From contig JAQJVL010000663.1 of NCBI GenBank assembly GCA_035578905.1, forward strand, positions 310,001 to 374,000: a stretch of DNA of 64,000 nucleotides, read 5' to 3'. The stretch comes from Stictocephala bisonia (lineage: Eukaryota > Arthropoda > Insecta > Hemiptera > Membracidae). Positions 10,610 to 23,189 of the stretch are shown here, in pieces. Both the position numbers and the translations under genes were made by a program. Position 1 is the first letter of the stretch. Each line of letters begins with the position of its first letter. The notes beneath the pieces were generated by a model. It was not told the DNA's origin. It did no database searches and saw nothing but the letters and a program-made list of their open reading frames with translations.

Positions 10610-13600
10610 GGTGGCGTCGACATCAACCCCAAAAAAGAAAAGACAGGCAAGAAAACTTTCCAGGGAAGAAAAGTGAAGAAATCTTCTAAAACGTTCGTCT
10701 CAAGTTGGCTAGATAACCCAGAATTCAAAGGTTGTTTGGCTCCTCTTCCTGACAATCCACAAAAGTGCAAATGAATGCCATGTAATGTTGTTATTTTATG
10801 TGCACGCAGTGAATCACAAAAACATGCTGCTGGTAAAAAACATTCCAAAAACGTTAAATCTATCAAAAATTTTAATGTAGCCAAATTCTTTAAACTTGAC
10901 ATTGACGTTAAAAAGGCTGAAATACAAATTTCTAGTTTTTGTGTAACACATAATGCAGCGTTTCACGCTGCAGACCATTTAATAACAGTTGTTAAGACAT
11001 GCTTTCCTGATTCAAAAATTGCAGTAGGCATGCAATTAAAAAGACATCAATGTTTCCTACGAATTGTAAAAAATATTATAGCTAAGGAGGAAAAGGATGA
11101 AATTATTTAATCAGAAAAAATAACTTTTCAATATTAGTTTATGAATATACTGACATATTAGACAATAAATCATTGTGACTATTGATTAGATTTGTTTGTT
11201 CAGAAAGTGGTTTAGTTCAAACATGACTGCTTGAGCTCATATCTGTGGATGCAAGAAACTGTTCCGCTGTCAAGCTTTACGAAACTGAAACTGTTTTTTT
11301 GTTTTTTTAACGGACATTCCATTGAAAAATACTGTTTAATAGGACTTGTGACGGTGTAAATGTAATGGTAGGACAACATAACTCATTCTTTTCCCATTTT
11401 AAGAGTGATGTGCCACATTTAATTGTAATTAAACTTATGAGATTAAGTGGTAGAGAAGGTTTTGCAGCCTTAACTTCACCGCATGTAAAGTTGCAATTAA
11501 AACATTTTTCATTTCATTTAATTTTACCACACTTCTGCACTTGTAGCAAGTAAATGCTCTAAAGAGATCCCCGATTTTGTTGAAAAATAGTGGGTAAAAT
11601 TTCTACTTATATTAATGGTAATGCTGGAATTAATTCTATGCTCACCGAAGTGCAGGACCTCTTCGAAGAAAGTGTCGCAAAATATTGAAGTTGTCTATAA
11701 CAAGATGGTTATGTTTTTATGATTTTGTCTCATGAATTGTGACAACTATGACGTTTTACAAACATTTGTTGCTATAGCTCTTGGCGAAGAAGGAGACATG
11801 GCTGCTAAATCTATATTGGAGATACCCCAAGACAATAAAACTAAAGCTTATTTGTTATTTTAAAAGAATGTCCTGAATAAATTAAACAAGTTCGATTCTC
11901 TGTCTCAAGGAAGAAATGTATTGATAAATAAACTAGTATCTTCATAAAAGTGACTCTTGAAAGAATTCTCTCTCGATATCATGAAGCATAATACTGTCTG
12001 TCAGGTTGAAACAGTGAATGTTCCTCACCCAGGCAATACAGAGTTGGGATGATTTATTTAGAACCAGAGTGCGAATCACTTTTAAAAACAATGTCACCAG
12101 AAATAGCACCAGAGACTTTCCTTACGAAACAAACTTCCTCAAGAGCTACTTTTTATCGACCCCATCGTTGCTTTAGATGATACTTGACGAGAAAATCTTC
12201 AAGGTTTTCCTAACCTTCTGCAGCCCCTTCCCTCACACAATCATTACTGGGCCATCGAGGGTGGGTGCGAAGGCACCGGACTCAGGAGAACATAGAACAA
12301 AACACAAGTTACGGTCAAAATGCAGTTTTATTAAAAAGAGAACAAAAATATCAAATAACTGAAAAGTATTTTTAAAAGAATTAAATATTTGAAATTAAAT
12401 TTAAAGTCAAGCACAACAAACAAAGAAATGAAAAATTAGGCGGTTACCCGCTTTTAAGTTAATAACAATTATTTTTATTTTATTTTATTTTTTTAGTTTG
12501 ATTCTAGGGCTAACCAACAAATTAACGAACATTTAAAAAATAATACACTATAAAAATATAACAATAAAATAATTAGGAAACGACAATATAGGCATTACTT
12601 GACAAAATATAACAATAATAAATTGCAAATACAACAAAGGACAAACAAGAAAAACAACAACATGAAAACAATACTTAACAATAACTAAAAATAAATAAAA
12701 ATACAAAAATAATTAACATGTCTAACAGAACAATATGGAAATATGCAGGCAGCATGGCTGGGACCTCGAGAACGCAAAAATTTATTTTGAAGTTGGGCCA
12801 ATTTTGAAAAGTTAAAAAAATAAATAAAACAAAAGATTTATATTAATAACTACACCGAATCCATCGGGCGAAACTGGGCAGCTCCTAATGGGAACATAAT
12901 ATTTGATTATAAGCCCCCGATAACCCCGTTAACAAAGAACCCTAACCCCCCCTCCCCCAATAAAAGTAAGCAAATTAAAAATAAAATCCTTTACAGAACA
13001 AATTCCTCTCCAAACAAAATCCTCCTCTCCCCCTTTTTTCCCCACACACAAAATCACAACGTCTCCGAACTGGGAAACAATAACATTGAAAACAATTTTC
13101 TTTTATTCTTCTTCATTTTATTTCTTTAATTATTTTTAACAAAACAAATCCACAAACTGTGGGCGATAGGGATGATGAAAGTAAAGGATTGATTTCACCT
13201 GCACGCTGAAGTCTTCTGCATGGAGAAACAGTCAAAAGCGCAGCGAGGAAGGGAGGAAAAAGTGGCTGCTCCCTCTGGGCCGCAAAAAAGGCCTAAAGGA
13301 CGGCCCAGTCCGTAGGTCCTCTACTACGTCTCCAGGCGACATCAAGGTGGAAGAAAATGCAGGTGACGATCCATCTCCCCTCCCGGAGCCTTAAACCAAA
13401 CATAACTTTAGCTATAAATGAAGGTTGAGATCGTCGGCAACAAGAACTGGCGAGCGGTGACCAGCCAGACGAACAGGAAACACAGAACAACGAAAAGAAA
13501 CACAGACACACAAACTAAAACAAACAACGAGTAATTCGGGCTATCCCAGAGGCAACCCTACTCTGTGCTACGGAACACTTCGAATGTCTTTTAAAAACTT

Positions 13601-13995
13601 TATTGATTTTGATGAAGCAGAAATCTAGTGGCAAATGTTACCCGTAATTGATAATGACAAAAGGTCAACTTAACAGCACAGCCTTTGGATGAAATGTGGC
13701 AAGAAATATATTTGATTACCGATTTTGTAGAAAGTTTACTGTTAAAAAATATCACTGCCCTGGCCAGATTAGTCATGACTATGCCGCATTCTAACGCTGA
13801 AGCAGAAAGGATTTTTCCATTGTAACAAATGTGAAGACAAAGAAAGAAAACAGAATTAGAGCAGAAGCCCTAAATGCTGTATGTGTCATCAGATCTTATT
13901 TCCAATCTAAAAATACAGACTGTGAATCTTTTAAAGTTGAAAAAATATATATTGATGGACATAGCTCCCAGAACTTGTATTGTAGTAATAATTAA
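10610..13995 (+). pseudogene. hAT-family transposase remnant interrupted by an insertion
   Basis: Broken plus-strand frames follow the order of an insect hAT transposase. At about 10680-10840 a BED-like zinc-finger region reads FVSSWLDNPEFKG, then CKCNACNVV...HAAGKKHSKN (CxxC and H...H). At 10960-11060 it reads DHLITVVKTCFPDSKIAVG. At 11355-11430 it reads GVNVMVGQHNSFFSHFKSD, the catalytic-core region. At about 13770-13920 it ends in the C-terminal dimerisation segment LARLVMTMPHSNAEAERIFS and then KENRIRAEALNAVCV, with a stop at 13993-13995. Many stops and frameshifts are present. A foreign ~1.3-kb segment (about 12235-13560) splits it. Element ends were not found. The last ~160 bp belong to the tandemly triplicated unit. 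Confidence 0.75.
12235..13560 (-). mobile_element. probable solo LTR inserted in the hAT remnant
   Basis: This segment interrupts hAT coding sequence, which resumes on its far side (left edge reads ...QPLPS, right edge reads TLRMSFKNFIDFDEAE). It has its own composition and no ORF of note. Read on the minus strand, AATAAAACTGCATTTTG near 12320 is followed by about 90 bp of GT-rich sequence, as at the R-U5 end of an LTR. I could not define TG...CA ends or a clear target duplication, so an LTR is inferred from size and polyadenylation signal position. A nonautonomous DNA element is the alternative. Confidence 0.35.
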
Positions 13996-14730
13996 TTAAG
14001 AATACATTTTTAGCAAAGTTTGCATTCTAGAGCTATTAAGAGAGTTACTATCATTTTGTATCTAAAACATAAATTTGATGCATTGATGTCAAATAATGGA
14101 GTCTGATTTTCATATACCATTTTATATTTATAAATTACATTTAAAGAAATAAAACATTTGTAAAAAAAATAAATAAAAATTGCTTAGTAGCTTATTTAAT
14201 ATTATGCTAAATAAGTAATGTAAAAATTTGTATAATCCTAATTTCTCCATAACATTATAAGCTACACTCTCTTCTATCTGATGATATATTAATTTATTTT
14301 CATTTTTAGTTGAAAAAAACTATAATCGTAGTTTTATATAAAAAAAACGTATAAGCCTAACAAATGGACCTTTAAAACTTATTATGATAATAGTAGTTAC
14401 AGTTAGAACTATTTATAGGCCTTTAATACATAGGATAAAATGAATACTAAAGGTAAATTTTATTGTCAGGCGGGAAATTTATATATGACGACGGAAGTTT
14501 AAAAAATGTGGGCCCTTGACGACATTTATTTGTCAGTGCGACTTCGGTTGACGGCTGGATATTTCATTGTACACATGCATGAGTCATCCAAATTCTATTG
14601 CATATACGGTAGACATGCTTAATTCAATCGGAACATATTTTAAATATTCCAATAAGAGCACAAAATCTATCAAGGATTAATAGTTACGAGAAATATGTCT
14701 GAACTAAAAGATTTGCAATATTCCACTTGG

Positions 14731-15161
14731 TAATTCTGCACTATTAATTTAGCAGACTTCAAATCTTTTCATACTTTGATAATACATTTTTGGGGTGCTA
14801 AATATCAATATTTAGTAAAAATTAGGTGTCGGAAACACAGACACATGGTTAGGTTAGGTTATCTAGGCTATTGTAGAATATGTTTTTACAAATTCTGCTG
14901 ACTGAAAAGCGGTTGGCAACACTGAAAATACATTATTATATGTTCATTCTACAATGTAATAGCCTAACCTAACCATAACTGCTGCGGCATGATGTCTCCA
15001 AATGTCAGTGATAGCGCGTGGACTTTAAACCTTCTAATCACTTTGCAACGTGAACGACGGCTTTCCGACACTTGATTTTCATTTTTCTAAGTGAGGACTA
15101 CCACATCATCGTATTAAAATATGAAAAGACTTGAAGTTAACTAAGTAATAGTGCAGAATTA
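14731..15161. mobile_element. long inverted-repeat (MITE-like) element, copy 1
   Basis: TAATTCTGCACTATTA at 14731 is mirrored by TAATAGTGCAGAATTA ending at 15161. Further matched pairs lie inward: CTTCAAATCTTTTCATA with TATGAAAAGACTTGAAG, AGGTGTCGGAAA with CTTTCCGACACTTG, and ATGGTTAGGTTAGG...GTAGAAT with ATTCTACAATG...CCTAACCTAACCAT. The whole could fold into one long hairpin, as MITEs and foldback elements do. No coding capacity and no certain target duplication were found. Confidence 0.6.
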
Positions 15162-16480
15162 TCTTACATTATACTGTATCCCCAAATTTAACTAAATCGA
15201 AATCAAATACATGAAAATGATATACTCGTACTACTTGCAATGCAGTACATAGACTATATCACCCAAGTGATTAAGGAATTTACGAAATGTATTCATTAAA
15301 CTATCGCATTTTTTAGAAATGCCAATTAATTGTTATTATTTTACTATTTACATTTTATAGTTTAGCCTACATATTTACTATAGCATTTTTAATAAAAAAG
15401 CCTGGACAGGAAAGTGGGGTTTTCACATAATGTTGCTTTTTATTTAACGAAATAACATTTTCAGCAACAAAGTATATTAATAAATTGTATTATTTTAAAA
15501 CATGAAACACTATTAACTCCAACAATGAAGCCATGTTACCGGAAAAACATTACATTAAACAACTTTCAACCGCGTAATTCCTTAAATTTACTTCAATTCG
15601 TTTTATGGTAACAATACGTTTTTAATTGAAATGCCATGTTTGTTCATGCATACAGTAAATACAGTATTAAATGCAAAATAGAAATTAATTTAAAAAAACA
15701 ACGTTTTACACTGTTTTACCGATTTAAAATTGTTGAAAATTGCGTTTTTAACTTTGTTCAAGGAAGTTAAATTACAATTTCTAAAGTATTATTGATGGTA
15801 AATAATAAATAAAAATAATATAACTGTAATACGAAATTGGTTATATTAAATAAATATGAGAATATTTTTATCTTGAACAGTTTGCCCACTTCGATTTAAG
15901 TTTCTTTCATATTTTACCAAGAAGTTGAATAAACACTCTTATCTGCACGTCAGCCATACTTCATCATTCACGGTGGCTTTGTGTGTAGCAACACTAAAAC
16001 TGCCAAGAGTACATTTACCTTTCTTTACCGAATGTAAATTACTTTCCTGTAGTGTGTAAATCGACGTTACTTGTCACTTTATTAAACATCACAAACATTA
16101 CCAAAATGTTCGTAATAGTCATGATAATTAATTTATAAATCAATTAGTTAAAACAAAAATATTAAAAGTAATATTTACAACTTAATAACAGACTCAGGCA
16201 GAAATGGTTTTAAAAAAATCACTTCCGAAACATCCTTTTATAATTTTTGTTGTGTCTTGTAAACACAAATTTCGTTTTTTTCCATTTCGGTCTTTGCTGA
16301 ACTAAAATAAAAAATGTTCATGTTTTTTATCAAACAAAAAAATCCATGATAATAAACGGCTGGTACAATAGCGGTATACTTAATTTTTTGGAGCTATCAA
16401 CTGAAACCATCATGAAATCTATTATTAGATTAGTTGAAAGTGAATTACAGCTTATGTAAGGAGCTGCTGTAATTCCTGAT

Positions 16481-16774
16481 CCCACCCGCCCACCCATACC
16501 CTTACAGTGGCATTGACCCACCCGCCCGCTCATACACGTACAGTGGTCTTGACCCACCCGCCCACCCATACACGTACAGTGGTATTTACCCACCCGCCCA
16601 CCCATACACGTACAGTAGAAATGACCAACCCGCCCATTTATACACGTACAATGGAAATGACCCACCTTCCCACCCATACACGTACAGTGGAAATGACACA
16701 TGGGTGTACAGTGCATTGACCCACCCACCCGCCCATACACGTACAGTGGTCTTGACCCACCCACCCACCCTTAC
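16481..16774 (-). repeat. 36-bp minisatellite, C-rich orientation, copy in tandem unit 1
   Basis: About eight units of CCCACCCGCCCACCCATACACGTACAGTGG type with variable spacer bases (TGACC, TTTACC, AATGACC). It is the reverse complement of the array at 3271. It forms the right edge of the first 2.95-kb tandem unit. Confidence 0.92.
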
Positions 16775-16777
16775 AAA

Positions 16778-16940
16778 GAAGACAAAGAAAGAAAACAGAA
16801 TTAGAGCAGAAGCCCTAAATGCTGTATGTGTCATCAGATCTTATTTCCAATCTAAAAATACAGACTGTGAATCTTTTAAAGTTGAAAAAATATATATTGA
16901 TGGACATAGCTCCCAGAACTTGTATTGTAGTAATAATTAA
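16778..16940 (+). pseudogene. hAT C-terminal fragment, second tandem copy
   Basis: Encodes KTKKENRIRAEALNAVCVIR through to YCSNN and a stop, identical to the end of the transposase remnant at 13833-13995. It is fused directly downstream of minisatellite sequence, creating a 78-codon chimeric open frame (16704-16940) that starts in the minisatellite. It exists because of the tandem duplication and is not expected to be functional. Confidence 0.8.
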
Positions 16941-17680
16941 TTAAGAATACATTTTTAGCAAAGTTTGCATTCTAGAGCTATTAAGAGAGTTACTATCATT
17001 TTGTATCTAAAACATAAATTTGATGCATTGATGTCAAATAATGGAGTCTGATTTTCATATACCATTTTATATTTATAAATTACATTTAAAGAAATAAAAC
17101 ATTTGTAAAAAAAATAAATAAAAATTGCTTAGTAGCTTATTTAATATTATGCTAAATAAGTAATGTAAAAATTTGTATAATCCTAATTTCTCCATAACAT
17201 TATAAGCTACACTCTCTTCTATCTGATGATACATTAATTTAATTTCATTTTTACTTGAAAAAACTATAATCGTAGTTTTATATAAAAAAACGTATAAGCC
17301 TAACAAATGGACCTTTAAAACTTATTATGATAATAGTAGTTACAGTTAGAACTATTTATAGGCCTTTAATACATAGGATAAAATGAATACTAAAGGCAAA
17401 TTTTATTGTCAGGAGGGAAATTTATATATGACGACGGAAGTTTAAAAAATGACGACGACATTTATTTGTCAGTGCGACTTCGGTTGACGGCTGGATATTT
17501 CATTGTACACATGCATGAGTCATCCAAATTCTATTGCATATACGGTAGACATGCTTAATTCAATCGGAACATAGATAATGGAACAAATTTTAAATATTCC
17601 AATAAGAGCACAAAATCTATCAAGGATTGATAGTTACGAGAAATATGTCTGAACTAAAAGATTTGCAATATTCCACTTGG

Positions 17681-18110
17681 TAATTCTGCACTATTATTTA
17701 GCCAACTTCAAATCTTTTCATACTTTGATAATACATTTTTGGGGTGCTAAATATCAATATTTAGTAAAAATTAGGTGTCGGAAACACAGACACATGGTTA
17801 GGTTAGGTTATCTAGGCTATTGTAGAATATGTTTTTACAAATTCTGCTGACTGAAAAGCGGTTGGCAACACTGAAAATACATTATTATAGGTTCATTCTA
17901 CAATGTAATAGCCTAACCTAACCATAACTGCTGCGGCATGATGTCTCCAAATGTCAGTGATAGCGCGTGGACTTTAAACCTTCTAATCACTTTGCAACGT
18001 GAACGACGGCTTTCCGACACTTGATTTTCATTTTTCTAAGTGAGGACTACCACATCATCGTATTAAAATATGAAAAGACTTGAAGTTAACTAAGTAATAG
18101 TGCAGAATTA
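17681..18110. mobile_element. long inverted-repeat element, copy 2
   Basis: Second tandem copy of the hairpin element at 14731-15161, with the same outer TAATTCTGCACTATTA ends and internal pairs, carried along by the 2.95-kb duplication rather than by independent insertion. Confidence 0.6.
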
Positions 18111-19431
18111 TCTTACATTTTACTGTATCCCCAAATTTAATTAAATCGAAATCAAATACATGAAAATGATATACTCGTACTACTTGCAATGCAGTACATA
18201 GACTATATCACCCAAATGATTAAGGAATTTACGAAATGTACATTCATTAAACTATCGCATTTTTTAGAAATGCCAATTAATTGTTATTATTTTACTATTT
18301 ACATTTTATAGTTTAGCCTATATATTTACTATAGCATTTTTAATAAAAAAGCCTGGTCAGGAAAGTGGGGTTTTCACATAATGTTGCTTTTTATTTAACG
18401 AAATAACATTTTCAGCAACAAAGTATATTAATAAATTGTATTATTTTAAAACATGAAACACTGTTAACTCCAACAATGAAGCCATGTTACCGGAAAAACA
18501 TTACATTAAACAACTTTCAACCGCGTAATTCCTTAAATTTACTTCAATTCGTTTTATGGTAACAATACGTTTTTAATTGAAATGCCATGTTTGTTCATGC
18601 ATACAGTAAATACAGTATTAAATGCAAAATAGAAATTAATTTAAAAAAACAACGTTTTACACTGTTTTACCGATTTAAAATTGTTGAAAATTGCGTTTTT
18701 AACTTTGTTCAAGGAAGTTAAATTACAATTTCTAAAGTATTATTGATGGTAAATAATAAATAAAAATAATATAACTGTAATACGAAATTGGTTATATTAA
18801 ATAAATATGAGAATATTTTTATCTTGAACAGTTTGCCCACTTCGATTTAAGTTTCTTTCATATTTTACCAAGAAGTTGAATAAACACTCTTATCTGCACG
18901 TCAGCCATACTTCATCATTCACGGTGGCTTTGTGTGTAGCAACACTAAAACTGCCAAGAGTACATTTACCTTTCTTTACCGAATGTAAATTACTTTCCTG
19001 TAGTGTGTAAATCGACGTTACTTGTCACTTTATTAAACATCACAAACATTACCAAAATGTTCGTAATAGTCATGATAATTAATTTATAAATCAATTAGTT
19101 AAAACAAAAATATTAAAAGTAATATTTACAACTTAATAACAGACTCAGGCAGAAATGGTTTTAAAAAAATCACTTCCGAAACATCCTTTTATAATTTTTG
19201 TTGTGTCTTGTAAACACAAATTTCGTTTTTTTCCATTTCGGTCTTTGCTGAACTAAAATAAAAAATGTTCATGTTTTTTATCAAACAAAAAAATCCATGA
19301 TAATAAACGGCTGGTACAATAGCGGTATACTTAATTTTTTGGAGCTATCAACTGAAACCATCATGAAATCTATTATTAGATTAGTGGAAAGTGAATTACA
19401 GCTTATGTAACGAGCTGCTGTAATTCCTGAT

Positions 19432-19729
19432 CCCACCCGCCCACCCATACCCTTACAGTGGCATTGACCCACCCGCCCGCTCATACACGTACAGTGGTCT
19501 TGACCCACCCGCCCACCCATACACGTACAGTGGTATTTACCCACCCGCCCACCCATACACGTACAGTAGAAATGACCAACCCGCCCATTTATACACGTAC
19601 AATGGAAATGACCCACCTTCCCACCCATACACGTACAGTGGAAATGACACATGGGTGTACAGTGCATTGACCCACCCACCCGCCCATACACGTACAGTGG
19701 TCTTGACCCACCCACCCACCCACCCTTAC
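19432..19729 (-). repeat. 36-bp minisatellite, copy in tandem unit 2
   Basis: Matches the array at 16481 unit for unit, with one extra CACC near the right edge. Confidence 0.92.
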
Positions 19730-19732
19730 AAA

Positions 19733-19895
19733 GAAGACAAAGAAAGAAAACAGAATTAGAGCAGAAGCCCTAAATGCTGTATGTGTCATCAGATCTTATT
19801 TCCAATCTAAAAATACAGACTGTGAATATTTTAAAGTTGAAAAAATATATATTGATGGACATAGCTCCCAGAACTTGTATTGTAGTAATAATTAA
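19733..19895 (+). pseudogene. hAT C-terminal fragment, third tandem copy
   Basis: Same C-terminal dimerisation fragment as at 13833 and 16778, again joined to minisatellite at its left edge. One substitution (GAATATTTT for GAATCTTTT) distinguishes it from the other copies. Confidence 0.8.
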
Positions 19896-20635
19896 TTAAG
19901 AATACATTTTTAGCAAAGTTTGCATTCTAGAGCTATTAAGAGAGTTACTATCATTTTGTATCTAAAACATAAATTTGATGCATTGATGTCAAATAATGGA
20001 GTCTGATTTTCATATACCATTTTATATTTATAAATTACATTTAAAGAAATAAAACATTTGTAAAAAAAATAAATAAAAATTGCTTAGTAGCTTATTTAAT
20101 ATTATGCTAAATAAGTAATGTAAAAATTTGTATAATCCTAATTTCTCCATAACATTATTAGCTACACTCTCTTCTATCTGATGATACATTAATTTAATTT
20201 CATTTTTACTTGAAAAAACTATAATCGTAGTTTTATATAAAAAAACGTATAAGCCTAACAAATGGACCTTTAAAACTTATTATGATAATAGTAGTTACAG
20301 TTAGAACTATTTATAGGCCTTTAATACATAGGATAAAATGAATACTAAAGGCAAATTTTATTGTCAGGAGGGAAATTTATATATGACGACGGAAGTTTAA
20401 AAAATGACGACGACATTTATTTGTCAGTGCGACTTCGGTTGACGGCTGGATATTTCATTGTACACATGCATGAGTCATCCAAATTCTATTGCATATACGG
20501 TAGACATGCTTAATTCAATCGGAACATAGATAATGGAACAAATTTTAAATATTCCAATAAGAGCACAAAATCTATCAAGGATTGATAGTTACGAGAAATA
20601 TGTCTGAACTAAAAGATTTGCAATATTCCACTTGG

Positions 20636-21065
20636 TAATTCTGCACTATTATTTAGCCAACTTCAAATCTTTTCATACTTTGATAATACATTTTTGGGGT
20701 GCTAAATATCAATATTTAGTAAAAATTAGGTGTCGGAAACACAGACACATGGTTAGGTTAGGTTATCTAGGCTATTGTAGAATATGTTTTTACAAATTCT
20801 GCTGACTGAAAAGCGGTTGGCAACACTGAAAATACATTATTATAGGTTCATTCTACAATGTAATAGCCTAACCTAACCATAACTGCTGCGGCATGATGTC
20901 TCCAAATGTCAGTGATAGCGCGTGGACTTTAAACCTTCTAATCACTTTGCAACGTGAACGACGGCTTTCCGACACTTGATTTTCATTTTTCTAAGTGAGG
21001 ACTACCACATCATCGTATTAAAATATGAAAAGACTTGAAGTTAACTAAGTAATAGTGCAGAATTA
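20636..21065. mobile_element. long inverted-repeat element, copy 3
   Basis: Third tandem copy of the same hairpin element, identical in arrangement to copy 2. Confidence 0.6.
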
Positions 21066-22391
21066 TCTTACATTTTACTGTATCCCCAAATTTAATTAAA
21101 TCGAAATCAAATACATGAAAATGATATACTCGTACTACTTGCAATGCAGTACATAGACTATATCACCCAAATGATTAAGGAATTTACGAAATGTACATTC
21201 ATTAAACTATCGCATTTTTTAGAAATGCCAATTAATTGTTATTATTTTACTATTTACATTTTATAGTTTAGCCTATATATTTACTATAGCATTTTTAATA
21301 AAAAAGCCTGGACAGGAAAGTGGGGTTTTCACATAATGTTGCTTTTTATTTAACGAAATAACATTTTCAGCAACAAAGTATATTAATAAATTGTATTATT
21401 TTAAAACATGAAACACTATTAACTCCAACAATGAAGCCATGTTACCGTAAAAACATTACATTAAACAACTTTCAACCGCGTAATTCCTTAAATTTACTTC
21501 AATTCGTTTTATGGTAACAATACGTTTTTAATTGAAATGCCATGTTTGTTCATGCATACAGTAAATACAGTATTAAATGCAAAATAGAAATTAATTTAAA
21601 AAAACAACGTTTTACACTGTTTTACCGATTTAAAATTGTTGAAAATTGCGTTTTTAACTTTGTTCAAGGAAGTTAAATTACAATTTCTAAAGTATTATTG
21701 ATGGTAAATAATAAATAAAAATAATATAACTGTAATACGAAATTGGTTATATTAAATAAATATGAGAATATTTTTATCTTGAACAGTTTGCCCACTTCGA
21801 TTTAAGTTTCTTTCATATTTTACCAAGAAGTTGAATAAACACTCTTATCTGCACGTCAGCCATACTTCATCATTCACGGTGGCTTTGTGTGTAGCAACAC
21901 TAAAACTGCCAAGAGTACATTTACCTTTCTTTACCGAATGTAAATTACTTTCCTGTAGTGTGTAAATCGACGTTACTTGTCACTTTATTAAACATCACAA
22001 ACATTACCAAAATGTTCGTAATAGTCATGAGATAAGGTTAATTTATAAATCAATTAGTTGAAACAAAAATATTAAAAGTAATATTTACAACTTAATAACA
22101 GACTCAGGCAGAAAGGGTTTAAAAAAAAATCACTTCCAAAACATCCTTTTATAATTTTTGTTGTGTCTTGTAAACACAAATTTCGTTTTTTTCCATTTCG
22201 GTCTTTGCTGAACTAAAATAAAAAATGTTCATGTTTTTTATCAAACAAAAAAATCCATGATAATAAACGGCTGGTACAATAGCGGTATACTTAATTTTTT
22301 GGAGCTATCAACTGAAACCATCATGAAATCTATTATTAGATTAGTTGAAAGTGAATTACAGCTTATGTAAGGAGCTGCTGTAATTCCTGAT

Positions 22392-23030
22392 CCCACCCGC
22401 CCACCCATACCCTTACAGTGGCATTGACCCACCCGCCCGCTCATACACGTACAGTGGTCTTGACCCACCCGCCCACCCATACACGTACAGTGGTATTTAC
22501 CCACCCGCCCACCCATACACGTACAGTAGAAATGACCAACCCGCCCATTTATACACGTACAATGGAAATGACCCACCTTCCCACCCATACACGTACAGTG
22601 GAAATGACACATGGGTGTACAGTGCATTGACCCACCCACCCGCCCATACACGTACAGTGGTCTTGACCCACCCACCCACCCTTACACATACAGTGGCATT
22701 GACCCACCCGCCCGCCCATACATATACTACTGTGCCATTGACCCACCTTCCCATCCATACAAATACAGTGGCATTGTACTGTAGCATAGTACAGTACATT
22801 GCTTACAGTGATATTGACCCACCCACCCACCCATCCCTACACTTACTGCTATTGACCCACCCACCCAACCCTACACGTACAGTGGTATTATGTATCTCAG
22901 ATTGTATAATGGACATCTCAGACATATCAATACCACTGTATGTGTAGGGGTGGGCGGGTGGGTTAATACCACCGTATGTGTAGGGGTGGGTGGGTCACTT
23001 CAACCGTTTGTGTAGGGGTGGGCCATTCTC
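22392..23030. repeat. 36-bp minisatellite with opposed inverted arrays
   Basis: The left part (22392-22890) is C-rich, with the first ~290 bp equal to the arrays at 16481 and 19432 and the rest more degenerate. After a ~50-bp spacer, 22927-23030 runs in the G-rich orientation (AATACCACTGTATGTGTAGGGGTGGGCGGGTGGG). The centre ACAGTGGTATT...AATACCACTGTATGTG is an inverted repeat. The right part contains variants with GTAGGGGTGGG rather than GTATGGGTGGG. Confidence 0.9.
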
Positions 23031-23189
23031 CCCCAAATCATTCCAACCAATACACGAGGACATCTCAGACATATCTAGCAGTTTCCACATCGATGGCCAC
23101 TATTTATATTACAAGCGGTCATTCTGTTTTTATTAGAAGGACTGACAACAATCTATCTACTACAACCTCCTAAACATTTAGCCCCTCAA

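Larger units (their letters stand above)
13833..22687. repeat. ~2.95-kb block repeated three times in tandem
   Basis: The string GAAGACAAAGAAAG followed by the hAT C-terminus begins at 13833, 16778 and 19733, giving units of 2,945 and 2,955 bp and a third unit ending near 22687. Units are almost identical base for base; differences are a few substitutions and short indels (for example GATAATTAA versus GATAAGGTTAA near 22030, and a ~15-bp difference near 14510/17450). Units 2 and 3 share several variants against unit 1, so they are the latest duplicates. Each contains, in order, the hAT C-terminal fragment, an AT-rich stretch, a ~430-bp inverted-repeat element, about 1.3 kb of unclassified sequence, and ~300 bp of C-rich 36-bp minisatellite. 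The junction joins minisatellite TTACAAA to ACAAATGT-type hAT sequence with short homology. Confidence 0.95.

Noticed and set aside
14865..14880. Interstitial telomere repeat (TTAGG)n
   Set aside because: Only two to three units are present and they form one arm of an inverted-repeat element, so a telomeric origin is not supported.
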